Part shown: one piece after another, positions 1-10,063 of the stretch
Position numbering within the stretch: position 1 is the first letter of the stretch
Layout: the number at the start of each line of letters is the position of its first letter
Origin: JANXUC01 sp043782485
GTDB lineage: Bacteria > Acidobacteriota > Terriglobia > Terriglobales > Acidobacteriaceae
Length of the DNA stretch: 64,000 nt
Assembly (NCBI GenBank): GCA_043782485.1
Contig: JAYWAL010000023.1
Coordinates: 40,174-104,173 of the forward strand
Reading direction: 5' to 3'
Position numbers and translations under genes: made by a program
The notes under the pieces: model-generated
Told to the model about the DNA's origin: nothing
Seen by the model: the letters and a program-made list of their open reading frames with translations, nothing else
The model's database searches: none

Positions 1-540
1 GTAGGCATCGACCACGGCCTTGGTCAGGTCGGTGGTGTCATTCGCCCAAATCAATTCGCCTTCCGGCCAGGCGCGCGTCGCATCCAGAATCAAGCCCAGG
101 CCATTGTCCTTGGCGTACTTATTCACCACGGGAATCATCTTCTGGACAATCTTTCCGGCAATCTCGTTCTGCTGCGCTTGCAGTTCGCTCTGCGCGTCTT
201 CGCTGGAGCGCGTCAGGGTCTTCTGCTTGGCTTCAATCTTCTTCACCAGTTCGGCGCGGGCGTCGTCGTTCAACTTCGAACCCTGCGTGTCCAGCTGCTT
301 CTTCAAACTATCCAGTTCATCGCTCAGGTTCTTGAGTTCGGTGCGCTTGGGTTCAAACTTCTTGGCAAGACCGTCGAAATCACGCTGGCCTTCGTTGGTG
401 GCGACAATGGCGGTTTGCATGTTGATGATGCCAACCTTGGTCCCGCCAGCCGTGGTGGCCTGGCCCAGCGCCAAGGGTGACAGCGCCAGAGATGACAGTA
501 AGGTAGCAGCCAGAATTGCAGGTGCGAACGTTTTGCTCAT
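1..540 (-). CDS. skp: OmpH/Skp-family periplasmic chaperone (partial, C-terminus beyond window)
   Basis: The frame is open from the ATG at 540 to the window edge, giving 180 codons without a stop. Residues 1-26 form a signal peptide ending in an Ala-rich LALGQA-type cleavage region. Then comes a beta-strand (KVGIINMQTAI) typical of OmpH/Skp proteins and a long charged, heptad-rich coiled coil (about residues 58-125, rich in K, E, D, Q, L). A second beta segment (GLGLILDAT) follows. Skp holds unfolded outer-membrane proteins in the periplasm and hands them to the Bam complex. It lies just downstream of bamA on the same strand, as in many Gram-negative genomes. The assignment rests on architecture and context. 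Confidence 0.9.
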   Translation of the reverse strand, partial: MSKTFAPAILAATLLSSLALSPLALGQATTAGGTKVGIINMQTAIVATNEGQRDFDGLAKKFEPKRTELKNLSDELDSLKKQLDTQGSKLNDDARAELVKKIEAKQKTLTRSSEDAQSELQAQQNEIAGKIVQKMIPVVNKYAKDNGLGLILDATRAWPEGELIWANDTTDLTKAVVDAY

Positions 541-769
541 GGTATTAGCTTGAACTCCTTGGATTTTTTCCGGAAAATTTGGAAGCCTCTCAGGCGCTTG
601 CCGGACTGCTCGCCGCGGGCTCCCACTAGTGGAGGACGGGAACCGGCCCGCTCTGGGTCAATAACTTGCCGCTGTCTACCTCTTTGCAACGACGCAGGCG
701 CGTACCCCCCAAGTATAGTTGCCTCCTCGTGCCAGCGTCAAACGAATCGGAATCACCATCACCACGCAG

Positions 770-791
770 GGGCAGGCGCCCTCGCCTGCCC
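770..791. repeat. GC-rich hairpin repeat, family A, copy 1
   Basis: A 9-bp perfect stem (GGGCAGGCG / CGCCTGCCC) with a CCCT loop sits between bamA and skp. The flanks CACGCAG and AGCAAGAAA recur at two other places in this window (near 28675 and 30026), so this is a dispersed element and not only a local terminator. Confidence 0.6.
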
Positions 792-814
792 AGCAAGAAA
801 AAATCTCACCCATC

Positions 815-3760
815 CTAGAACGTGGTCGCCACGGTAAACCGAAATGTCTTTCGCGGCTCGCGAATCCGGAATTGAGCGCCGTAGGCGGCAATCGCGGCCT
901 GGGCATTGGAGTCTCCGGCACCACCCAGCGGAAACAGGCTGCGAAAGGTTTTCGTATCCAGCAACAACGGATTCTGCGCTCGATCATCCAACCGCAAGGG
1001 GTTGTAGGCGTAGTAAATACGGAACGGAGCGTTCACGACCGGCAGGAAGACCTGCAATTCCAATCCCGTCGACATACGCGGATACCAGTTGGTTCCGGGA
1101 ACCAGGGGCACGGCCTGCGAAATGTGGAGAGTGCTGCTCAGATCAATGGATTGACATTCGTTGGTCAGAGGGTCTCGTGTTGCGCACCCGTACAACGTAC
1201 TTTTCAAATTCTTAAACTGTGCGTCCCCGATCCGGAGCTGCGATTTTCGTATAACTGGATTCATGCCAACATCCAGGAACGGAGCGATGGTCACCGGGCC
1301 GGCGATGGTGATGCGATATTCAAAGTTCGCAACCAGACTGGTGTCACCGCCCGGAATGACCAGGCTTTGCACCGGCAGCGGAACGAACCAGCAATTCGAA
1401 TGCGGTACATCATTCGGATCGCAGCGGCTGACAGTGTTCTTCGGATCTTTGGGAATGTACATGCCGGACGCATCCCGCAGCGGGTATTGCACCGTGCTCG
1501 TGAAATACGCATACGGCGTAATCGTCCGCGTATCAAACCCACGCAAATCGTTCTCGCCGCCCAAATAGTAGCGGTCTTGCGGAGGCGAAACCAGCCCGGC
1601 ATATCCGGTCAGGAACGAGGCTTGGAAATTCATGCCGAAGGCATTCCTGCCCTTGTTGACCGGAATGAACTGCTTGTACGCGAATACCGGCCGCACGTAG
1701 CGCACGTTGCCGCCAATGCCGGTGATTTCCGCCGCAATCGATACGCTCTTGCCATGGTGCGGCGACGTCGGACTGTCAATCGTACTGAAGCTGAAGCTGG
1801 GCGTGATTTGGCTGGTGATGATCCCGTTCAAAGCGTTCGGGCCGGAAAAATTGCGGAACGCCAGATTCTGAAACAGCGCCGTCGACTGCGTGTTGTAGGT
1901 CTGCGTCGAGGAGTTCTCCAGCAAATAACTGATGCCGATGCGCTTGAACGAATGGTGCAGCGCGTGGCTCATGCTCAACTGAATGCCCGTGCTCGACTGC
2001 GTGTAATTCAGAATATTCTGGAGTTGGTCCGAAGTCAGGTTGAGCTTTTGTCCGGTTTGCAGCTCGTAATTCTTGGCCTGATTGTAGTTGTATTTGCTGC
2101 TGAAAATGCGGATCCCAGCCTGAACCTGCCGGTCAAACAAATACGGCTCGGTAAAGCCCAGGCTGATGTTGCGCTGTTGGTTGCCGATCGAGGCTTGCAA
2201 ATCCAAAGTTTCGCCCAAGCCAAACAAGTTGTTCGTGGCGTAGTTCAAGCCAATGAACGCGCCCGATAAGCCGCTGACGCCGCCGGTCAAGCCAATGCTG
2301 TTCTTGCCTTTTTCCTTCACCTTCAATGTCAAATCGACCAATCCGTTTTTCTCGTCCAGCTTGCGGTCGGTCACGTTGGGGTCGTCCGGCTTCAACTGCT
2401 CAAAGTATCCGAGCTGGTTCAACCGCAACAGGCTCAACTCCCACAAGCGCGAGTTGTAGGCTTGCCCTTCTTCGAGTACCACTTCGCGCCGGATCACCTT
2501 GTCGCGCGTGGTCGTGTTGCCTTCGAACTCAATGCGGCGCACCGAGAATTGCTTGCCTTCATCCAGATCAATTTCCAGATTGATAATCTTCTTCTGCTCA
2601 TCCACCTTGGTGTCCGGCAGGGACGTGAAATTGATGTACCCGAGTTCGCCGTAAGCCTTGCGCAAGGCTTCAATGCCTTTGCTCACCTTTTCACGATCAA
2701 AGACTGCGCCGTCCTGAATGGCAAACAATCCGCGCAGCGCCTTCATGTTGGTCACTGCCTTGCCGCCCTTGAATGTGATCACACCCAGGTGGTACAGCTC
2801 GCCCTCTTCAATGGGCATGGTGATGTCCACCGATTTGCCCGCGCCGCCGTGTACAAAAGGGATCTTCAGCCCGGAAGCGCTGCCGGTATCGCGAATTTTG
2901 GTCTTCGGGTCCTGCACCACCGCGGTAAAGTAGCCGCGGTTCTGGAACTCCAAACGGACGCGCTCGGTGTCTTCGTCCAGCTTGCTGGCGTCGTAGGTTC
3001 GCGCAAACAGGTTTTCCAGGAAGATCGAATGCGGAATCCCCGTCGGCTTCAGGTTCTTCATGGCGCTGCGCAACACGCGCGATTTCACGTTCTTATTGCC
3101 CGTGAACACGATGCGCCCAACCTTTACTTTCGGGCCTTCCTTCACCACAAACGTAATACCCACCGCTGCCGGAGGTATCTGCCGCACTTCCGTCCGCACG
3201 TTGGCGAACTGGCGTCCATGCTCGGACAGCAATCCCTTCAGAATCACTTCCGCATGCTTCACTTTGGTGGGATCGTACTGGCTTTCCTTGGAGAGGCCGA
3301 CCTTGGCCACCTTAAATCGTTCCAGGATGTCGCTGGTCGTCACCGAGCTAATGCCCAGGTATTCGATGTCACGAATCACAGGCCGTTCTTTTACATACAC
3401 ATGCAGCACCCAGCCCTTGGGGGTCTGTTGCCGCTCAAAACGCACGTCTTCAAAATATCCCGTGTTCCACAAGGAGTTAAAGTCCCGCTCCAGGGCTGCC
3501 GCGTCGTAGCTATCGCCCGGACGGGAAAAGATCCGGGCCTTAATGGTTTCAGCGGGGATCTTGCGATTGCCGGTAACCTTAACGTCGGTCAGGATATCCT
3601 GCTGTGCCACGGCCCAGGGTGCTGCCACCAGCAAAAGGGCAGCCACCAGGCCCCATAGGCCCACGGCGCACCGAGTCCGCCACCCAGCCTCAGAGTTTGG
3701 GGAGGAACCAATTGCGGCACAACCAGTGGGCGGCCGCCGACGGCTTCCCGTCGCGGGCAC
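815..3760 (-). CDS. bamA: BamA, outer membrane protein assembly factor (Omp85)
   Basis: This 981-residue protein is longer than E. coli BamA (810). A hydrophobic signal segment at about 33-53 ends in AVAQ. The region from about 55 to 480 contains repeated POTRA domains; the first opens DILTDVKVTGNRKIP, and each ends in a strand before a GYFE- or GYFT-like turn. The C-terminal half is a 16-stranded-barrel Omp85 domain, with the conserved LRGFDTRTI loop-6 motif and a terminal Phe (VATTF) as expected of a Bam substrate. It folds and inserts outer-membrane proteins. The gene is followed by skp on the same strand after 274 bp that contain a family A hairpin. The exact start is uncertain because about 30 residues precede the hydrophobic core. 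Confidence 0.95.
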   Translation of the reverse strand: MPATGSRRRPPTGCAAIGSSPNSEAGWRTRCAVGLWGLVAALLLVAAPWAVAQQDILTDVKVTGNRKIPAETIKARIFSRPGDSYDAAALERDFNSLWNTGYFEDVRFERQQTPKGWVLHVYVKERPVIRDIEYLGISSVTTSDILERFKVAKVGLSKESQYDPTKVKHAEVILKGLLSEHGRQFANVRTEVRQIPPAAVGITFVVKEGPKVKVGRIVFTGNKNVKSRVLRSAMKNLKPTGIPHSIFLENLFARTYDASKLDEDTERVRLEFQNRGYFTAVVQDPKTKIRDTGSASGLKIPFVHGGAGKSVDITMPIEEGELYHLGVITFKGGKAVTNMKALRGLFAIQDGAVFDREKVSKGIEALRKAYGELGYINFTSLPDTKVDEQKKIINLEIDLDEGKQFSVRRIEFEGNTTTRDKVIRREVVLEEGQAYNSRLWELSLLRLNQLGYFEQLKPDDPNVTDRKLDEKNGLVDLTLKVKEKGKNSIGLTGGVSGLSGAFIGLNYATNNLFGLGETLDLQASIGNQQRNISLGFTEPYLFDRQVQAGIRIFSSKYNYNQAKNYELQTGQKLNLTSDQLQNILNYTQSSTGIQLSMSHALHHSFKRIGISYLLENSSTQTYNTQSTALFQNLAFRNFSGPNALNGIITSQITPSFSFSTIDSPTSPHHGKSVSIAAEITGIGGNVRYVRPVFAYKQFIPVNKGRNAFGMNFQASFLTGYAGLVSPPQDRYYLGGENDLRGFDTRTITPYAYFTSTVQYPLRDASGMYIPKDPKNTVSRCDPNDVPHSNCWFVPLPVQSLVIPGGDTSLVANFEYRITIAGPVTIAPFLDVGMNPVIRKSQLRIGDAQFKNLKSTLYGCATRDPLTNECQSIDLSSTLHISQAVPLVPGTNWYPRMSTGLELQVFLPVVNAPFRIYYAYNPLRLDDRAQNPLLLDTKTFRSLFPLGGAGDSNAQAAIAAYGAQFRIREPRKTFRFTVATTF

Positions 3761-3904
3761 AGGCGTATCCTTATGAAAAAAGATGGCTCTACCTCAATCC
3801 GTAGGGGTTAGGCAAAACTTGAATTATACGGTAGGTTCCGGGTAACTGCGTAATCCGTACCAGGGAAAAACCGCCGCTAGCTGTCCTGTTTGCGAGTGAG
3901 CTTC

Positions 3905-3970
3905 GTATCAGGGCACCGCTTCAGCGGTGCCGCAAGGGGTTGTTTTGAGCGCGCCTTCAGGCGCTGGGTT
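3905..3970 (+). repeat. Double-hairpin repeat with CTTCAG loops, copy 1
   Basis: After GTATCAGG comes the hairpin GCACCGC-TTCA-GCGGTGC, then about 25 bp, then a second short hairpin around GCGCCTTCAGGCGC. The same architecture with compensatory stem changes occurs on the minus strand at 39556-39616, which supports a conserved RNA or DNA hairpin pair of REP type. Confidence 0.55.
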
Positions 3971-4008
3971 TTGAGATTTGCATTGAACCCGGCTCCTTAC
4001 CCGGCTTC

Positions 4009-6126
4009 TTAGACGACTGACCGCACTAACTCCACCTCAACCAAGACGGAATAAAACGTTGCGGAGTTGCCTAGGTCGGTAAGTTTTTCTGAGGTTAAGG
4101 CGTTTATATTTTTTCCTCCGGCGGAAAGCTTGGCCCAGTTCAAGCGCGACGCCACCGTCCCCGGCTGCACCGAACCGTTCACATGCGCTCGCAGGATCAG
4201 GTCTCCCCGGTCGTTGAAGGTGCGCACTGAATCGCCATGCTGAATCCCACGAGCCAGAGCATCGGCAGGCGCTATCTCTAACAAACCAGTGTCCTCCAGC
4301 TCCGCCACGGAGGGCGTATTGCAGAAAGACGAATTCAGGAAGTTGTCCGCTTTGCGCGCCAGCAGCTCCAGGGGAAACCGCTTCGCCGCCGCCGTGTGGC
4401 GGGATTCCTCCGGCGGCTCAAACGACGCCACCGGGTCCAGACCAGCGTTTTTCAGCTGTTCGCTGTAAAACTCAGCCTTGCCGCTGGGAGTGCCGAAGTT
4501 GCCTTCCGCAAATGGTTGAAAAGGCAGGGGCTCGCCGTTGTTGGCCATCCCGCTACTGAAATTCAGCCGCGCATGCCCTTCTTTCTCGAGCCGCGCCCGG
4601 TCGATTCCCTTGAGCCTTGGCCCGCCCCCGGCAATGGCCCGGTCGATCATGCTGTCGTCCGTCTCGGTAAATTCACTCCCTGTAAAGCCCATGCGCGCCG
4701 CCAAGGCACGGAACAGGTCCACGTTCGACCTGCACTCCCCCAAGGGCTGGATGGCGGGCTGCGATACCTGCAAATAATAGTGGCCGTAAGACTGGACTAA
4801 GTCCTTGTGTTCAAAGAACGTAGTTGCCGGCAGGACAATATCAGCGTAGTCGGTGGTGTCGGTGAAAAACTGTTCGTGAACAACAGTGAATAAGTCCTTT
4901 CTTTTCAATCCGGCGATCACCAGGTTGTGGTTCGGAGTCACCGCCGCCGGGTTACAGGCATAGACGAACAAAGCCTGCACCGGAGGGTCGTTCGTCTCGG
5001 TTAGCGCGAGGCCGAGCCGATTCATGTTGATAACCCTCGCAGGACGCCCTAGCGGGCTCTCTGAGGCCATCAAGTCGGTTCGTTCGAGCGCATCCCTGTC
5101 CAGCCCAAACGACCCGCTGAGGGACATCTGGAGGCCTCCACCGACGTCTTTCCACGACCCCGTCAGGCACGGAAGCATGGCAACCGTCCGGGTGGCCATC
5201 CCGCCCCGTTCAGAGCGCTGGACACCGTAGTTGAGGCGAATTACGGCTGGCCGGGTGGTCGCGTATTCGCGAGCGAGCTTGCGAATGTCGTCGGCCGAGA
5301 TTCCCGTCCATTGAGCGGCGCGTTCGGGGGGATATTCCTGGACTTTCGCCCGTAACTCATTGAAACCATGGGTGTACCGCGCTACATAGTCGGCGTCATG
5401 GAGGTTTTCGTTGATGATGACGTGCATCATGGCCAACGCCAGCGCGGCGTCGGTTCCTGGATTGATGGGCAAATACCAATCCGCAGCGGCGGCGGTGCGG
5501 GTCTTGTAGGGGTCGATCACCACCAATTTGGCGCCCTGGCGGCGGGCCTCGGTGATAAACGGCCACAAATGCACGTTGTTGCCGTGGATGTTGCTGGCCC
5601 ACGCGATGATGTAGCGCGACTCGCGGAACTGCTCCGGCTCGGTGCCCATTTTGACGCCCAGAACGGACCTCAGGCCCGCTTCCCCGGCCGCCGAACAAAT
5701 GGCACGTTCCAACTGGGATGCACCCAGGCGGTGGAAGAATCGCCGGTCCATGGAGCCGCCGTTGAGGACGCCCAGGGTCCCGCCGTAGGAATAGGGCAGG
5801 ATCGACTCCGGTCCGTGCTCGGCGGCAATACTCTTCAGGCGCGAGGCAATTTCGTCGAGGGCTTCCTCCCAGGAAATGCGGACAAAATCCTGGCCGTTGC
5901 GATGGCCTTCGCCTTTGGGAGCCACGCGACGCATGGGGTAGAGCACGCGATCCGGCGAATACACGCGGTCCAGATATTTTGTGACCTTGGCGCAGAGAAA
6001 TCCGCGCGTGACCGGGTGCTTGGGGTCGCCCTGGAGCTTAGTGGCGCGGCCGTCTTCCACTGTGATGAGGACTCCGCAGGCATCTGGGCAGTCGAGCGGG
6101 CAGGCGGCGTGGACTACGGACTTCAT
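4009..6126 (-). CDS. Molybdopterin-dependent oxidoreductase, DMSO reductase/formate dehydrogenase-like family
   Basis: This 705-residue protein starts with CPLDCPDACG (residues 9-18) and GFLCAK (about 44-49), the four cysteines of an N-terminal [4Fe-4S] cluster. The bis-MGD binding domains follow (RISWEEALDEIA, GTDAALALAM, FTDTTDYADIVLPATTFFEH), with a C-terminal molydopterin dinucleotide-binding domain near 590-700. A Cys in the AICSAAGEAG segment is the probable Mo ligand; no in-frame TGA is present. There is no Tat signal, so the enzyme is probably cytoplasmic. Substrate cannot be decided from sequence. No electron-transfer subunit gene adjoins it. The 200 bp 5' of its ATG separate it from the protease gene, and it appears monocistronic. 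Confidence 0.88.
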   Translation of the reverse strand: MKSVVHAACPLDCPDACGVLITVEDGRATKLQGDPKHPVTRGFLCAKVTKYLDRVYSPDRVLYPMRRVAPKGEGHRNGQDFVRISWEEALDEIASRLKSIAAEHGPESILPYSYGGTLGVLNGGSMDRRFFHRLGASQLERAICSAAGEAGLRSVLGVKMGTEPEQFRESRYIIAWASNIHGNNVHLWPFITEARRQGAKLVVIDPYKTRTAAAADWYLPINPGTDAALALAMMHVIINENLHDADYVARYTHGFNELRAKVQEYPPERAAQWTGISADDIRKLAREYATTRPAVIRLNYGVQRSERGGMATRTVAMLPCLTGSWKDVGGGLQMSLSGSFGLDRDALERTDLMASESPLGRPARVINMNRLGLALTETNDPPVQALFVYACNPAAVTPNHNLVIAGLKRKDLFTVVHEQFFTDTTDYADIVLPATTFFEHKDLVQSYGHYYLQVSQPAIQPLGECRSNVDLFRALAARMGFTGSEFTETDDSMIDRAIAGGGPRLKGIDRARLEKEGHARLNFSSGMANNGEPLPFQPFAEGNFGTPSGKAEFYSEQLKNAGLDPVASFEPPEESRHTAAAKRFPLELLARKADNFLNSSFCNTPSVAELEDTGLLEIAPADALARGIQHGDSVRTFNDRGDLILRAHVNGSVQPGTVASRLNWAKLSAGGKNINALTSEKLTDLGNSATFYSVLVEVELVRSVV

Positions 6127-6340
6127 TTTTTGAATGATAAACGATTCCGGAAGTGGGAGGTCAACTGCGATTCACCACGGAGGCACGGAGAGAACCATAC
6201 GAGGTCGGAGAGGAGACCACACAATCCAGCTTTGCCATGATTTGGAAACTGGAAAGCCCCGCCCTCTTTCGCAAAGAACGCGAAAGAAGGACGGGGCACC
6301 CGGTTGGGTTGTTGGCTTCAAATGGCGGTTTGTCTTTCCG

Positions 6341-9300
6341 CTACTTGATCACCTGTTTCAAAACCAGCGATGTGCTGGTGGCGTAGTTGGCATTGCCCGA
6401 ATAGACGGCTGTGATCGAATGCGTGCCTACACTCAGCGTCGATTTGGTGATCGCCGCCTTGTGCGTACTCGTGTTGATCGTAGCCGTACCCAGCGTTGCG
6501 CCGCCGTTCTTGAACGTCACCGTTCCAGTAGCTCCCGGGGTCACCGTTGCGGTGAAGGTTACTGCTTTGCCGCTCTTGGCTGGGTTGAGCGAAGAGACGA
6601 GTGTGGTTTTGGTGGCTGCCTTCTTCACCGTTTGTGAGAGGGCTGCCGAACTGCCCGCGACCGTCGAGCTACCGCTGTAGACGGCCGTGATCGCATGCGC
6701 TCCCGTGATTAGCGAAGAAGTGGTCAGCTTCGCCTTTCCAGCGGCCACGGCCGCTGTTCCCAGCGTTGCCGCGCCGTTCTTGAACGTTACGGTTCCGGTG
6801 GCCGTCGCCGGAGATACCGACGCGGTAAACGTAACCGCTTGCCCGAACGACGAAGGATTCAGCGAAGAAACAACCGCCGTGGTGGATTTTGCGAGCACGG
6901 TGAAGGTGGCTGACTTGCTGCCTTCGACGTTACCCGCGCGATCTGTGCTATGGAACGCAATCGTGTGATGGCCCGCCGCAGTCACAGCCAAGGTGCCCGC
7001 GTAGGTTTTCACAGCTCCGCCATCGAGTTGGTAAACCGTGCTGGCCACGCCGCTCAGGCCATCGCTCGCGCTCAAGCTGACTTGAACGGGATTCTTGCCC
7101 GTGAAGCTGGCCCCAGTTACGGGAGCGGTTTCATCAATATTGACCGCACCAGCTTGCTGGGATTGCACGTTGCCAGCAATATCCTGGCTGAAGAACGTGA
7201 ACGTATGTGCACCCTGCGCCGCTATGGCTACCGGAGCACTGTACGGCACGCAGGCACCAAGGTTGAGCGACGTACATGCCGGATTGTCCACCGCGTAGTA
7301 GCTGGCGGCGATGCCCGAACCCGTGGAACCAGCCCCGGGATCATTCGGAAGCACCGTCAGCTGCACGGAGGAATTGTTCCAGCCGGACACATTCGGACCG
7401 GGTGATTGCAGGTCCGTCGTCGCCGGGGCGATTGTGTCATAGCAAACTGGGCCGTAGGTCTGCACCCCGCCCCAGCCCGCGTTGTCCCAGGCGTGAACGA
7501 AGACAGTATGGCAGCCCTGGCTAACGCCACCGGAACAGCCACCGCCACTTACCAGTTCCAGACAGCCGGTTGTGCTGTTGGGAAACTGAGGACCGCTATA
7601 GAAAGAATTACCGGAGCCCGGTGTGGCTTGGCTGTAGGCATCCCCCGGATCGGTATCCCAGGCCTGACTGAACCCGGCTACGCCAGTAGCGGGACGGCTG
7701 TTGCCCGTCGTATCCGCCACCGACCAACTCACGATCTGGTTGGAGTTGTACCAGGTGTTCGTGGTCGGTCCGGTGAACGTAGTGTTCGGAGCGCCGAAGT
7801 CGCCCGCGAGGTACGTATTGATGGACCAGGCGAGTTGTAGGGCGTTGAATGAGCCCCATCCGGTCGCGAGATCATAGCCACCGAAAGCGCAGTAGGAGCC
7901 CAACGCATTGGCCGCAGTGATGTCGTTGCTGTTGCATCCCGAGGTGATGTCATAGAAGGGATAGTGCCCGGCGTACGGAGCATTCAACCCTTCGTAATAC
8001 ATGTACCAGTTGGGATTGCCCATGGGGGCGCAAGCACCGTTGCCGCAGGTATTGCCGACGAAAACCTGGTTCTCGTAATAGAGATAGGCGTTTTCCTGGG
8101 CGAAGAATCCGGCCAGTTCCGGGGCTACGATGCTGGTACCGCCGACGCCGCGCAGGACGCCGCCGAACATGTAGTTCTGCCCTATGGCTGCATTGAGCGA
8201 GACATCGGGGACGCTGCGGCTGCCTGTTCCGCAAGAGGGATTGCTGCCCTGATAGCCAGGCGCGGCAAACTTCTGACTGCAACCGCCACCACCGCCACCG
8301 TTGTTGCCAGCGCAACTGCCCGCTCCGGTACCGCCGGTCCAGGCGACTTCGCTGTTGTAGGTGGAATCGGAGTTCAGGAACAACGTGCTACCGCCCGCGG
8401 AGACGAGATCGGGATCGGAACCAGGATAGCTGACGCTGATGGTGGAGCAATCCGAGGTGGCACCATGGTCGTGCGAGATGCCGACCAGCGACCAGCCCTG
8501 GCCGACCATGGCGTTGAAGATTCCGTGGTCGGTATCCATGGTGCCATTGTCGGCGCAGGAAAATTCCGTGCAGCCCCAGCTCACGCTCATGGTGCGCGCA
8601 TTACCGTCGGCCAGCATGTGGCTGTAGATATCGGTAAAGGTTGTGAGCAGGTTGTTTGCGCCCTGGTAAATGAACACAGACGATGTGTTTTGGAACGCGC
8701 CAAAACTGTTGGACATGGCAGTGGACCACTCGAAGTCGAGCGTTCCTTCGCTGTCGCAGCAGACCGGAGTGCCATCAATGGGAATGGTGAACCAGTGATA
8801 GGCCAGGTAAGGGTACTGCGCCTGGAACAGGGCGAAGTCGTTGGTATCCTGCGCCCCCGCCGTGGCGATGGCAATGGAAGTGACCGGAGGTGTTCCGCCA
8901 GCGTTGTTAAAAGGATTGCAGCAATGCCCTTGCGCGTAAAGCGCATTGAAGTCATAGGCATTGGACCCATAGAGATCGGTCGGGTCATAGAAGCCGCTGG
9001 TGATGCCGGTTTTGATTTTGTTCTTGGACGCCTTGATCGCCGTCGCCAACTTCGCGTGGCTGCCGTTGAGGCCGCCCGAGGTCATTGCGCCCTTGGCGGG
9101 TCCAGCGGAGTAGCTCGGCATGGCTGGTTCCACCGCGTTGCGCAGGCCGGGCTTCATGGCCTGCATGTCATTCAGGCCCATGACGGAATGCACCACTCCG
9201 GCCACGCTGCCCGCGATTTGCGGCGCGCGGTCATTGGAGAAATGCACTTCCGCTCCGACCTGATAATTGTTGATGGTGACGTTGAAGGCCTTTTCCATGG

Positions 9301-9691
9301 AAGCCACGGTACCTTCCAGATCGACGACAAGACGATGCGGAAAGCGGTTGGACACTTTGAGACCCTGGCTCTTGGCCCAATCGACTACGGCTTGCTCGTC
9401 CTGCTGGGTGGGTCCGAAACGGGTATTCCATTCGGCTGACGTGAGGAAGTGGTGGAACTCTTTGCTGCCCTTGGTGTGCAGATCGCTGAGGAATTGCTCT
9501 TCGGCGTCCGGATGGGGGCGCTCGAGGCCAATGACCACGCGTAAGGCCTGGCTGGGACTGGTGTGTTGGATCAACTTGGCGGAACCGTTGACGACGGAAA
9601 GTGGAACACCGGCCGAAGGATCGGTAGCGGCGCTGGCGCTCAGCGGTAGAAGAGCTGAGAACAGGGCGAGGATGACTGCTTTGAAACGCAT
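6341..9691 (-). CDS. Secreted pro-kumamolisin-type S53 (sedolisin) peptidase with C-terminal Ig-like repeats
   Basis: The frame extends to 9874, but the ATG at 9691 follows CAGGAGAT and opens a signal peptide (MRFKAVILALFSALLPLSASAA), giving 1116 residues. Residues about 30-185 are the pro-kumamolisin activation domain. The peptidase domain (about 230-680) carries the sedolisin triad: E315 and D319 in DSEGTLDFEW, and S520 in GGTSIVAPE. The tail has two OmpL47-like segments (each with a DIAGNVQ or DRAGNVE turn) and two bacterial Ig-like repeats with the VTFKNG..TLGTA and HxITAVYSG signatures. It is an acid-type secreted serine-carboxyl endopeptidase, with tail domains probably for surface or substrate binding. 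Such proteins are common in soil Acidobacteriota. Confidence 0.93.
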   Translation of the reverse strand: MRFKAVILALFSALLPLSASAATDPSAGVPLSVVNGSAKLIQHTSPSQALRVVIGLERPHPDAEEQFLSDLHTKGSKEFHHFLTSAEWNTRFGPTQQDEQAVVDWAKSQGLKVSNRFPHRLVVDLEGTVASMEKAFNVTINNYQVGAEVHFSNDRAPQIAGSVAGVVHSVMGLNDMQAMKPGLRNAVEPAMPSYSAGPAKGAMTSGGLNGSHAKLATAIKASKNKIKTGITSGFYDPTDLYGSNAYDFNALYAQGHCCNPFNNAGGTPPVTSIAIATAGAQDTNDFALFQAQYPYLAYHWFTIPIDGTPVCCDSEGTLDFEWSTAMSNSFGAFQNTSSVFIYQGANNLLTTFTDIYSHMLADGNARTMSVSWGCTEFSCADNGTMDTDHGIFNAMVGQGWSLVGISHDHGATSDCSTISVSYPGSDPDLVSAGGSTLFLNSDSTYNSEVAWTGGTGAGSCAGNNGGGGGGCSQKFAAPGYQGSNPSCGTGSRSVPDVSLNAAIGQNYMFGGVLRGVGGTSIVAPELAGFFAQENAYLYYENQVFVGNTCGNGACAPMGNPNWYMYYEGLNAPYAGHYPFYDITSGCNSNDITAANALGSYCAFGGYDLATGWGSFNALQLAWSINTYLAGDFGAPNTTFTGPTTNTWYNSNQIVSWSVADTTGNSRPATGVAGFSQAWDTDPGDAYSQATPGSGNSFYSGPQFPNSTTGCLELVSGGGCSGGVSQGCHTVFVHAWDNAGWGGVQTYGPVCYDTIAPATTDLQSPGPNVSGWNNSSVQLTVLPNDPGAGSTGSGIAASYYAVDNPACTSLNLGACVPYSAPVAIAAQGAHTFTFFSQDIAGNVQSQQAGAVNIDETAPVTGASFTGKNPVQVSLSASDGLSGVASTVYQLDGGAVKTYAGTLAVTAAGHHTIAFHSTDRAGNVEGSKSATFTVLAKSTTAVVSSLNPSSFGQAVTFTASVSPATATGTVTFKNGAATLGTAAVAAGKAKLTTSSLITGAHAITAVYSGSSTVAGSSAALSQTVKKAATKTTLVSSLNPAKSGKAVTFTATVTPGATGTVTFKNGGATLGTATINTSTHKAAITKSTLSVGTHSITAVYSGNANYATSTSLVLKQVIK

Positions 9692-10063
9692 GACTATCTC
9701 CTGAGATTGCGGGGGTGCGGAGTGGACAATGCATGCTGAAGGCCAACGCCGGTTCGGCGGAATCCAGCGGCTCGTTGTGCCTATCGTCGTGCCATCGTCG
9801 TGCCTATCAAAGCGGCTTAAGAGCCTTTGCAGCAAGGGGTTTCCCTGAGGATGCGGAATAACAGGCCCTGACAATGACGTGTTCTAAGAAGACGAAATTA
9901 GGGTGCTCGTTGGCAAACGAATCGTCTAGTTGCGTATCTCTTTGGATAGGAAAGTAGAGACCCGGCGGACTGCTGTGTTATCCAGCGGCGACCACCTGGC
10001 GTTCGATAGCACGAAGAGTGTTATGATTTCCGTCCCCCCTACTTATTGCTCAGGAGAATAGTC
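9692..10063. other. Intergenic region between divergent genes
   Basis: This 372-bp gap separates the leftward protease gene from the rightward secreted-protein gene, so promoters for both should lie here. A possible -10 element TATGAT occurs at 10022-10027, 37 bp before the rightward ATG, with no convincing -35. No RNA gene or ORF was recognised. Confidence 0.5.

Noticed and set aside
719..2269. Long plus-strand frame (516 codons) opposite bamA
   Set aside because: It is antisense to a clear BamA gene, Arg/Gln/Val-rich and without a recognisable domain; a shadow of GC-rich coding DNA. The same holds for the long frames opposite the protease (7964-9439) and comEC.
4009..6126. A Sec-containing formate dehydrogenase
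   Set aside because: No in-frame TGA; the likely molybdenum ligand is a Cys codon.
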